From: Halocaridina rubra
Lineage: Eukaryota; Arthropoda; Malacostraca; Decapoda; Atyidae
Direction of reading: 5' to 3'
DNA length: 64,000 nucleotides
NCBI GenBank assembly: GCA_037179515.1
Contig: JAXCGZ010004139.1
Span: forward strand, 1-64,000
Shown: piece by piece, positions 19,101-31,100 of the stretch
Layout of the letters: each line of letters starts with the position of its first letter
Numbering within the stretch: the stretch's first letter is position 1
The notes under the pieces: generated by a model
Told to the model about the DNA's origin: nothing
Databases searched by the model: none
Seen by the model: only the letters and a program-made list of their open reading frames with translations
Position numbers and translations under genes: made by a program

Positions 19101-22100
19101 AACATTGTATGTTAGCTATAACAATGATATGAATGAATAAACACTGTATATTAACGAAGTGTCACCCACCTTGTTAAGGACTGGTTTCGTTGACAAAACG
19201 TTGTATATGAGCTCTAATGATGCATTCTTCTGGCCTGCGGCATTGATGCAATGAACTGCAGGACTTCTTCGGTCGTCGAAGAAAGGAGGTGCTTTCCAAG
19301 TGTCATAGTTCGTTTCGACCAGATACCAGCTCCCGGAATCATTAAATTTTGAAAATAGGTCATCAGAGCGATAGTTACTACGCCAGCGTGTAATAATTGC
19401 TCCCTGAAAAAGTTTTGTAATTCTTAAAACACAATCACATACGCTACTAACACTACTACTACTACATACTTAAGCTACTTTACTCCTTATAAGAGGAGTG
19501 GCTAAGTCAAGGGAAAATACTAAGCCTCTCTGGGAAGAGAAAGTACAGAGGAGGGGATTCCCAGTCCCCTTGCTCTGCCCCATTCAGTCGACTCTTATAG
19601 CATGCAGAGGAACATGGAGGAAGGATTCTAGCCCCCCTAACTCAGGGGGGAAACAACACAACATACACTTTCTAAGAGTTTTGTGGGAAAGCCTGGGATT
19701 GGCAGAGGTTTTCCTCAGGAACTCGAGGCTGTCTGGCCAGGCTGCTTAGGGAAAGGCAAAAATAACAACTGAGGGGAGACATGAAACCCACGATAATGTT
19801 AATGTGCACATTTATTTCTATGCAAGTCAAAAACTCTCACACTCTACTGAGTAAATTTCCAAAGTGAGTATTTATAAGTTTAAGACGACTTTTAATTTTT
19901 TATTACAGTTTTCTCTTTATAAAATGCACTTAGTGTAGAATAAGAATCATGGGCTTTAAGTAAAACAATACATATAAATATCAGTGGGTTTAAAGAAATC
20001 ATGTGCTCATTTTAACTTTACATATATTGTCTTCTTCTGCCAGACAGTAAATGTATCCACATGTAAAGGAAGAAACAAGTAATAATAACAAAACTAGTTG
20101 ATAATAAAGATTACTTTCTCTTTATATCCCCTCCCTACCTGTCTTGGCTGAGCTCCTCCGAGTATGAAGTAGACAGGTGCCAAAAGACGGGTGTTGGAGA
20201 GCATTGATTTTGCCTCGTCGTAGTCTTTGGCAAATTCCATCACTTCACGTGTCAGAAAAGCAACCCATCTGTAATTAAAAGAAAATACCAATAAATAAAT
20301 CTAAGCAGCAGCCTTGGCCGGATTGGTAGTGTACGTGACTTTGATCCGTCAGGCCGTCGGTTCAAAACTAACCATGGTCTGAGGTTAGAAAGGGCATTCA
20401 CTCTGGGTAATGGCTGCACTCGGCAAAACCAGAGTCCTTCACAAGAAGGCCTCGTCCTAGCCCTTGGTAGAAGAGAGAGCTTGTGATGTATAACCGATCA
20501 CAGTGAGCATATTATAAAATTCATAGGATCAAAAGAGGAACAGTAAATTTCCGTGCTCAAGCCTTGCTAATAGCAAAAATAACAGAGAGTTTTGTGAAAT
20601 AATTTTAGATTTGAGGAATAAATAGTAGAACAGCATTTGCAAACAATCAGGTATTCACGAGAGTAAAAACATTAAGTTTGGAAATCAACATTTTATAAAT
20701 TTTTTTTCCCTATGTTGGAAATCAATAATGAGATAATCTCCAACTAGTTTGGAAATCAGTAATAATATGTTCTCCATTTTATATAATTTCCTCATTTTAA
20801 GTTGGAAATTAGTTGTAAGAAAATCTCTAACTTGTATGGAAATTAGTAATAACATTTTCTCCATGTTATGTAATTTTCTTACTTGAAGTTGGGAAATTAG
20901 TGAAAAGATAACCTCCAACTTATGATATTTTTTCACTTTAAGTTATTGTTGTTATTAAGAGACCACCAACCACATAGTTTCCCAACATCAACTCCCCTAG
21001 AGTGGCTCGAGCAACATCTTGCAAAGCAATTTGGAGTTTAGCAGGAGAGGCAAGTAGAATCCCACCGTGTCCAGAAAATTTGCTGTAAGAAATTTCGATG
21101 TAGGAAACTTTGCTGTATAGGAAAATTCGCTGCAACACAAATTTGCCATATTTACATATTTAGGTAAGGTTAGGACTGGTTAGTTGGTGAAGCTGCAAAA
21201 AATTGCCATTTTAAAGGAACAGCTAATCTTGTTTTCTTTTGCAATTTTTTTTTTAAGGCGAATTTTCATATATGGCGAAAATGCTTACAGCAAAATTTCC
21301 TAGAACAGCATACATGTAGTAGACCCTGCAAAATCAGCAAGTTATATCACTGAACCCACAATATATTGGTTCAAATTTGCAATAGCATCTTCAGGAGTTT
21401 TAATATGGGAAATAGCTTTTCAGTTGCTGATATATATCAAGAAAATATTGCATATCAGAAAACTCAAATATGAGTACCAAAGTAGTGCTGCGGTTAGAGT
21501 AACTGACTCAGGAAGTGATAGACCCGCAACTGAGCCCACCATGTGGCACTAGGAAGGGAATCCATCCTCAATTCCCAAGATCCAACCTGTGTCCATACCC
21601 ATAATGGAGATAAATAGTGACTCATAAAACAGCAAACAAACTATAAAACAATTTCAATATCACAAAAAACTCCTCACTTTTGATTATGGTCATTGAAGAG
21701 AATCCACTCTAGGAGTCCGATGTAACCTCCATTGACACTGAAGCGCTCGTCCAAACTGAAGGTAAACGCGCCCTGAAAACGTAGTGAATACTACATTACT
21801 GTTTCCATGATATAATGTTTATGAATCCAGGCATCAAGGTTGAATCTGTAATAGAAGTGGCCCTGAACTTAAAAATAGGATCTCCCTATTTAAATCACAG
21901 GACCTATACCATACTGGATCATATAAGACCTGGTTAGACTTAAAAAGTAAACAATTTGGTAGTTATAATGAAGGAATATAATTGGCATTTTCTGCTTCCC
22001 AGCCCATATGATCTGATATGGTCAAACAAGTCTATCATAAACATGCCCATTAACTCTGTAGATGACTCAAATAAGTGATGGAGGAGAATTGTGGGAGTCC

Positions 22101-25100
22101 TTTATCTCCAAGGAGCTATAAAGGTGATTGAGGCATACTTGGCTTCTGGTGAATGTGTAGTTTGACTCAACCATCCACATTACAAGAGGGATTATGGCTA
22201 TCGTACATTAAATATATGAATAAAATATGCAGGCATTAATAGAACAATTCTTTACCGAAATCGTAGCAGCCAATACTCTAGAAAAGACGTTGGAATGTGA
22301 ATAAACAAAGAATATAAAATATGAATAAACAAAGAATAAAAAAAGAAAATGAATAAACAAAGAATAAAAAAGAATATCAATAAACAATGATTAAAAAATA
22401 CTGTGAATAAACAAGGAATGAAAAAGATATTACCACCATGAAAGATTAAACATGCACAACCATGTGAGAGTAGATCACTAAAGGAGACTAATTATATATT
22501 ACTTATGGATAAGAAACCTTAATGTCTGAATTAAAAAGAAAATATGAATAAACTAACTCTTTTGACACCAGTAAGTATCCCAACGTAACCGGAATAATTA
22601 ATGGATTCGTAGATTGTCGCCCCGCCTTTCTGCCATTTTGCAAGGAATACAAGAGGCTTCAACAGCTCCGAAACGCGCCACACATGTTTCTTAGTGTCCC
22701 ATCTGATGATAAATGAGAAACTAAATTTTTGGATTTTGAAAGGACGAATAATCAAGGGTGCTCTCAGCTTATTTGTATGTAAAAGGTATGTCACCTAACC
22801 TAACTTGACCTAGCCTGACCAACCTAACCAAGCTAACGTAACAATTTATGGGGTAACTTGACTATACCAGAGGTGCAGGGGGTTACATATCTTTATAAGG
22901 TCAATCTATTTTTTATATAATCTTTTGTAATGAACTAATTAAAAGCAAAGATGATACGGTTTCCAAATAAAAAGAATCTGAAGTGAAGCATCTCTTTTAT
23001 ACATAATAGGTTAGTATATATTAGTGTTCTTAAGGAACTTGATATAGAATTTCTTGGTGAAATATTTATTTAGATACAATAAAATATATATTTATATATA
23101 GAATAGCAGAGTATTCCTGTATACTAGTTATCATTCAAATGACCGAGTTTAAATATGTAAGTTGCACTTTCTTTTAGTTTAAAAGCTTTTGGACAGATCC
23201 ATAGGCTAAAATGTTCCTGCAGCTAATTCCACCAAAGATTTGCCAAATTCCAATGTTGCACTCAGTACACCTGCTGAAATAACAGGGATTACGAAACAAC
23301 AGGCACCACTACTTTAAAAAACACTAGACAACATATTTTTACCCCATAAAAAGTCCGAAGTCGAGATTGCGGCCATGGTAGAGAAGTCCCTCTTCATTTT
23401 GCATGATGATGGAGGTACAGACCGTAAAGGCTTCATAAAATATGTTGTAGAGGGCGACCTCCGACACCTGCAGACCAGACGCTTTTGAGATGCCAATCAC
23501 CTCGTCGTCGTAAGGATGAGGTAACGAGGCAGCTACCTGTAAAAGTGATACAGGTATATATTTTATGAGACAGCTAGCTGTAATAGGGGTAAATGTGTAT
23601 ATTTTATGAGATAGCTAGCTGTAAGAGGGGTTCAGGTTTATATTTTATAAGGTAGCTACCTGTAAAAGGGGTACAGGTGTATATTTTGAGGAATTTACCT
23701 GTAATAGGGGCACAGGTATATATATTATGAGGAAGCTAGCTGTAAAAGAAGTACAGGTGTATATTTTACTAGTGGCTTTACCCAGCCACTGGGTTAAGCA
23801 GGCCAGATTAGCTCAGTGCCGGTCCCAAGCCCGGATAAATGAGGAGGGTTTCTAGGATAGTCCAAGCAAGACACTGGGAAAAAACCTCTTTGCTCAAGCA
23901 ACGCATGGCTGACTAAAAGGTAATACATTGTCAGCCGACTGACAGATAGAGAACTATCTACTCAGGCGTATGGTGAGAAAGGTGAGAAAGCTACCTGTAA
24001 AAGGGGTACAGGCGTATATTTTATGAGTCAGCTACATGTAAAAGAGGTACAGGTGCAAATTTTATGAATCAGCTATTTATAACAGGGGTACAGGTATATA
24101 TTTTATGAGTAAGCTACTTGTAATAGAGATACAGATGTATATTTTATGGGTCAGCTACCTGTAAAATGTATACAGGTTTATATTTTATGAAATAGCAATC
24201 GGTAAAAGAGGTACAGGTGTATATTTTATGAGCAGCTATCTGTGAATGGGGTACAAGTGTATATTTAATTAGGTAGCTACTTGTAAAAGGCATACAGGTA
24301 TATATTTTATGGGTCAACTACCTGTAATAGTAGTACAGGTGTATATTTTATGAGGCATATAACTGTAAATATTTCACAGCATATATTTCATGAACTTCAA
24401 CAGAATAATTGTTATTGTATTCCAGTTTAGACAACTTCGTTAATACAATTGGAACTGCACAAAAACGTGAAATATTGTAAATGCAGATCTGACTAAGGAG
24501 AATTATCTATCTCCTGAAATTCCATAATCTAGAAATATTTCTTACACCAAACTTTGTATTCATATTACATACGAGTTGTTATTGTTGTTGTCACTGATGT
24601 TTGCCCTTCTGTCACTATAAATCCTCATTTGAATGGGGGTGGACACAGACAGGTTGGATCTGGGGAATTTAGGCTGGATGCCCTTTCCAGTGCTCTACAC
24701 TGGGATTAAACATGGGTTTAGTTTGTCATTTCCTGAGCTGAGTGCTCAAACAACTGCACTAGAATGGTCCCATTCATATATCAGTATCTACTCGAAATAT
24801 TATTATTTTACTTTATATTACATGTCATTATCTGCCCCCATTTGGGGGAGGACAAAGCTGGATTGCAGCTGGTTGCCCTCTCTATCATCCCGACACGGGC
24901 TTCAATGTGTGTCCATCACCTCCCGAGCACTCTACCAGTTATACTACAGCGGTTCCCAAGAACTCAAAATAAAATCCATCTATATATATGAGCCAAGGTT
25001 GAGTCAAGGTAAAATACTCTGTCTCTTAAGGAAGACAGATAAAGAGGAGGGGATTCTTAAACTCCTCGCTCTGCCCCATTTAGTCAACTCTTACAACACG

Positions 25101-28100
25101 CAGGGTAACATGGAGAAAGTATTCTAGTCCCCCTCCCTCTAAATACAATACCTTATCCAAATTGTTGAGGATGAAATTATAGACCTTCTCCCCAAACAAT
25201 GACAGCGTCAGGCTTTTTACATCCTCGATAAGGGCCGTCAACTGAAAACAAAAAAAGAAAATAATGTATAAAGCTATTTGGTTTGGAAACTCACAATAAT
25301 CTTTTTATCTTGCAAAATGACACCATATCCCGGTGAAGCCAGGAGAATGACCATAACTGCATTTAAAGTGAAAAAATAATCTATAAAACAGTTTGGTTTG
25401 GATACAGATTATTGTTTTTTACAAAGTGATATCATATTTATTATTATTAATATTATCATGAGCCAAGCAAGAAGCCCAGTTGAAAAAAGTCAAACCGATT
25501 GCAAATAATTTTCTTCATAAGTGTGATTTGAAAATAGAAGCCAATGCAAAGACACTCTACCTCATTCTTTGTCGCAGTGATGACTTCTTTCCATCGTTCC
25601 TGGGGTGACAAGTCGAGATTTATGACGTACTCGGGAACAGCTTTGCTGAATTGCAAGAAAATACAATTAATTATCCTAAGAACTCAAGCTTTGGTAACTG
25701 AAGTCTAAAAACATATCCTCTGTCAACAAAAACACAGCGGTAGCATCTGGGGCTAGTAACATATAGGCTACAGGTTCGATCTTGGCCAAGGGTTGGATTA
25801 GCCCTCAGTCTCATGTCATTACTGATCAAACTGAGGATTTTAATTTTGGGGTCAGTGATTTCCAATGGGTCTACCTGATTGTTCAGCCATTCTGGAAATC
25901 ACTGGGTCCATGTGATTATAGAGGGGGTTGGACCCTGGTTATATGGTAGGTATATGGTCGGGCTTTACTGTCACTGTCCCTTGCCAATGCTTTTTATTAG
26001 AGAACTTTAACTTTTGTCACCAAGAACTTATTCAGCCAAAGCCTGGAGATCCCTGGGTCTAAGTGATTGGAGAGGGGTTAGGGCCTTGGCTATATGGTAG
26101 GTATTTAGTCGGGTTCTGTGCTATTACTGTCCCTTGCCTTTGCTTTTCATTCGAGACCTTTAACCTTTGTCACGAAGACCTTATCACAAATACTGACCTT
26201 TGACTGGGTGGATAAGCGTCTGTTTCACATTTCTGAAACTGAAATATCTCAAATTAGTTGCGGCTAACATACAGCATAGAATAAAATAGTTATAATAATA
26301 TAAATTAAAATATATGAACTGAAAGATACAAAACGTTAGTTAAACTGGACATAATGAAAAATTAAAGCAATTCTGATTTCTCTTAGAAATGATTGGCTAG
26401 TTTTTGTGATTTCTTCTTTAATACATTTTCTGATTTCTCTTAGAAATTGTTAGTTTTTGTGATTTTTTTCCTTCAAGAAATTTTCCCCAGTTCATGATGA
26501 TGGAGACAGGGAGGACATTTCAAAATCTAGCAATTTTCAATGAGACTGAATATAAGACACATTCAAAACAGCTCAGGAAGATGAGAGAAAAGGATCTTGT
26601 AAAGAAGAGTAACCCCATGGTGGTCTAAAAACAGGGCAAGTCACCTAACATAACCTGATATAACATAACCTCATAATTTAAGGGGTTATTTAACTTAACA
26701 TAGGGCACTGTCATCTATATTGATTAAGTTTTAATAAATATAGTACTGTACAGGAAACTTTACTAACACAAATATCTTAAAAACAACACTGTGAAATTAA
26801 TTTTATGATTGGGGTATTACTTTTTACTTTTTGTGGTTTATACTCTCCTGTAGAAGGCTTCGCCTCCTCTCTGGCGGGTCTTAAGTTTATTTAAATTTTC
26901 TTTTTTTACTTTTCATTTATCTCTCTCACACCTTGAAGGGCTCATTTATAGTAAAGAGTTCGATATCGTAGCATTTTTCAAATAAGTATGTTTTCAGTTT
27001 TTTATTTTAAATTGCACCACATTTTCACTGTCTCTGAGTAACGCTGATAATTCATCAAGCAAAATACATATATCTAGTTTAAATTCACTTATCAAGTTTC
27101 TAATTTTAATAGTTTTATTGCCCACTGACTGAATATTTATTAGACTACATGAAATATTATTAAGTTTCTTAGATGCCATGATCAGTTCTGTTTTTTTATT
27201 CTTGACACTTCATTCCTTATAAATTGGATATTTAATTTCATTTGTCCTGTGGTTAGTGTCATTTAATCATGTGGTTTCTTGACATTCTTTAAGTTTATGA
27301 TCTCTTCCACACTTTGCACATACCTGGTTTTTATCGCAACCATTTGCTCTGTGTCCAAATTCTTGGCACTTGAAACACTGAAAAACTTTGTAGGTGTCAA
27401 ATACTTTACTTCTTCCATACATTGTATACAAAACATCATCACGAATAAAGATTTGTTTCCTTATTTCTGGCTGCATTTTATGATAAGATGATATCTATCA
27501 TCTCGTTTTGCATTCAATTTCTTGACAATTTTAAAATCATCATCTTTAAAAAGTGTTTGAATCCATGAATTCTTCATGACTATGTTGTCTACAATATCTT
27601 CTTCTTCTTTGGAAACGTTACATACCTTAATTTTTGGTTTAAGCTTATTCTTTTCATTTACTGAGATGTTAGTCTCTTCTTTGTTGTCGTCAAATTCTTT
27701 CTTAGCATCCTCCAATTTTTTTTTGTCTATAAAATTTACAATCAATGGGCATCCATCCTTGATTCCCTACCTCCAACCTATCTGTATATACCCCCACTCG
27801 AATGGAGAGAATACAAGTAACACAGAATGGCATTATTGAGTTTTGAAATATCACAAGTGCTTAATCACCATCTGAAGACATTTAAAGAAAATGGACTCGT
27901 TAGAACAGGGGGTCTCTTAAAATATACAGTCAATTAGTAAATTAACAATTAATATAAGCAATACATGTAGTTAATTGCCTTACTTGATGACCTCGTTCAA
28001 GCATTCCTCAAAATTTGATGAAACACAAATAACAAAGAGCAATCTTAATAATAAAATAATCTAACAATAATAAAACAATCTAACAACAGCAAAACAAGCT

Positions 28101-31100
28101 AACAATAATAAAATAATCTAACAATAATAAAACAATCTAACAATAACAAAACAATCTAACAATAACAAAATTATAACCAATAGCACTGTTCAGGAAGTGC
28201 AACAAAACAGATAGAAAAAGCCAATGAATAACCATCAATACGATAGCCAGTGAGCCCAAGAATTACTTATAAAATGATCTACAATTGATTGTTAATATAG
28301 CTTCACACTGCCTCCAATGATCAAAGAATTACTTATAATTGATTGTTAATATAGCTTTCCATGCAGCCTGTTAAAGGTGTTTACATCAGCCATCTAAGCA
28401 GAGTCACCTGAGCAGGTTCACTAGAATGGTGAGTGATAATTACTATGTTACATTCAGTCGTATAATCAAACTCTAAAGCAAATGGTTGTTTGCATAACAC
28501 CAACTTACAATCAATTGAAGAATATTACGTAAGCTTACTGTGTTGTATCTCGATATGAAGAGGACGAGTTAAATTATATCTCTAGAATAAAATTTCTAGA
28601 AAAAGTTGACCATTTTGAAAATATCATTTACTATCAAGTTATCACTATCAGGTTATAAAGATTATGAAACTGACAGAGTCAGTAACATTGAACTGAAGCG
28701 GTTAGATAGCTTGTTTAATGCAATGCTTAGGGTTTAGTTACATTAAATCTCAAGACAATTTCTTTAGTATGGGTAATTCACATGTATATTCAGTACCTGA
28801 GAGCTTAGCTTTACAATGAAATTACATTTGTTCATGGTACGTGTTTACTTTCACACTCCTCTTAGGGGAATATATAATTTTTATTACAACAGGTTAGGTT
28901 AAGTTTGTTGAGTTAATTTACCCATATATATTAGTTGATAACTGGTTATTATTTATTAGCTTCAATTACTTTTTTGCGGTTTCATATTCTCATTTCATTG
29001 GTGTACGGTAGAAAAGTAAATATGTACAATTTTGACTTGAGAAGTAGTTAGCAATTACTAATATTATTACTAATTACTTTGAATATGTTATATATGGATG
29101 TTTTCCGTCCGAGTTTTTTCAGTATCCAATTCTAAATCATAAGTTACCATTAGATGACACAGCGAGCTGCAGTAGCTCATTGGTACAATGTGCGAGTTGG
29201 GAGGTTACTAACGCTAGTTAAGTTCCATCACAGGGTGTTAGGAAGGGCATCCAGCCTTAGTACCATATCGCCAACATGTCTTTGGCCACCCCTATTTAAA
29301 TGGGGGCTACTTTGGACACATAAAACGGTGCATATAGATAACAGTATAGTATATGCCTATAGATTAAGATATGAACATGCACAGACTTTTTCTTCTCCAT
29401 ATTTTCTTGGTGCCCAGGTCCGATGAGAGCAATTTTTTTTGCCTGTCCTGGTCTCACACTCATAAAAAAACATACAGATAAGCAAGGTTAAGAAAGATTA
29501 GGTTAAATTTTGTAAGGATTTGCGAGTCATTTAATATATTTTCCTTTGTATATTGCTGTGACACAGGACCCTTTTGAGCATTTCAGCATTGCATTAATCA
29601 ACAGATATGAAACCTATAAAATATGGGAGATAAGATAGAAATTAGTCCCCATTTTCATGGGGGAGGACACATGTTGAAGCAGTGGAATTATGGGTGAATG
29701 TCCTTCCTAACGTTCTACGGTGGAAACAAACCCACGTTAGTTGTTTCCCAAAATGTGCTCTACCAGTGATCTTACAAAATTCCAAATTACCTTGGAATAT
29801 ATTGAATTTTGATAAATCCCCACCAGGAGACTACTATAGAACCCAAAGGGGTTTCAAGCAACACCCAACCCCTGGTCAGTTTAAGGTTTCCTATGACATC
29901 CCAATAATACCCCAAAAATTCCCTATTTAACCCTCTGCATTTGAAGCTTTCCTGAAGCCTGGTTTCCTGACATTTACAATGGGAATTTTAAAGGTACTTT
30001 TAAAGTTAGTTAATTATGCAAACCATTAATTAACTCTGGGGTCCATGGTAACTCACTGATAGAGCTCGCAAGTCGGGAAGAGACTGATGTGGGTTTGAGC
30101 CCATCATGCGGAGTAGGGAATTAGGAAGGGCTTCCAGCATTAAACCCCTAACTCCAATATGTCTGTGTCCAACTCAATTCAAAAGCGGACTAATTTAATT
30201 TAAAGTTAAGAAAACTTTATAAATGGCTCATCAGTTTAATAGAGTTTTATCAAATTCTTAAAAAAAATACCTAAAAAGGAGTTTTAAATGTTTTATATCT
30301 GTAGTTGTTGATGGTGCGACATCTAACCCTTTCTCTGTTACCAGTGGACTTCCACAGGGCTCTGTTCTTTCACCTACTCTGTTCCTTCTCTTCATCAAAG
30401 ATCTTCTACAATCCCCATCTTCCTCTCTTCTCCATGCCTTTGCTGATGATTCTACCCTTCACTTTTCCTCTGCCTTTTCTTCACAACCTTCATCTGCTAC
30501 TAGTAATCAGTCTTGTATCACTATTTATTCTACTCGCAACTCATATTTGCAGAGAGTATCTGAGTGGGGCACTCAAAATTTATTTAAATTCAAGGCCTCC
30601 AAGACAGTTTCTGGCTATATCTTTATCTTCTTCTCCTCCTCCTGATAACCCTATTATCTTCGAAACTAACGAAATTTACCCTCTTAATTCTATCAACATA
30701 ATTACATCTGCCAAAATAAGTCCTTCGTAAGAAGGCAACTGTCCTAGCCCTTAGTAGAAAAGTGAGTTTATGACGTAAAACCGAATCCATTAGGAATCCA
30801 TACAGCCTCTAACTTGTCTTGAAGGAATCACATAATCCAAATTTCTAAATCATCATCTAAAAAATTGGGTGTTTTGCTTACTTTCCGTCATTACTTTTCC
30901 TCTTTACAGCTATTTAAAATTTATAAAGGTCTTATCTGTCCCTGCTTAGAATACTGCTCACACATCTGGGGTGCTTCTTCTTATACTTATCTCCTTGATA
31001 GGGTTGAATCTAAGGCAGTCAGACTCATTAATAATCCTTCTCTTACTTCTAATCTGGATTCTCTCTCTCTCTTTGCCGTAAGGTATCTTCCCTTTCTCTT

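Noticed and set aside
19498..19749. 83-aa ORF
   Set aside because: Falls in a dispersed repeat D-related segment; no family similarity and no splice support.
23525..24395. CRISPR-like array
   Set aside because: Units are head-to-tail 41-bp repeats without distinct spacers, in an animal intron.
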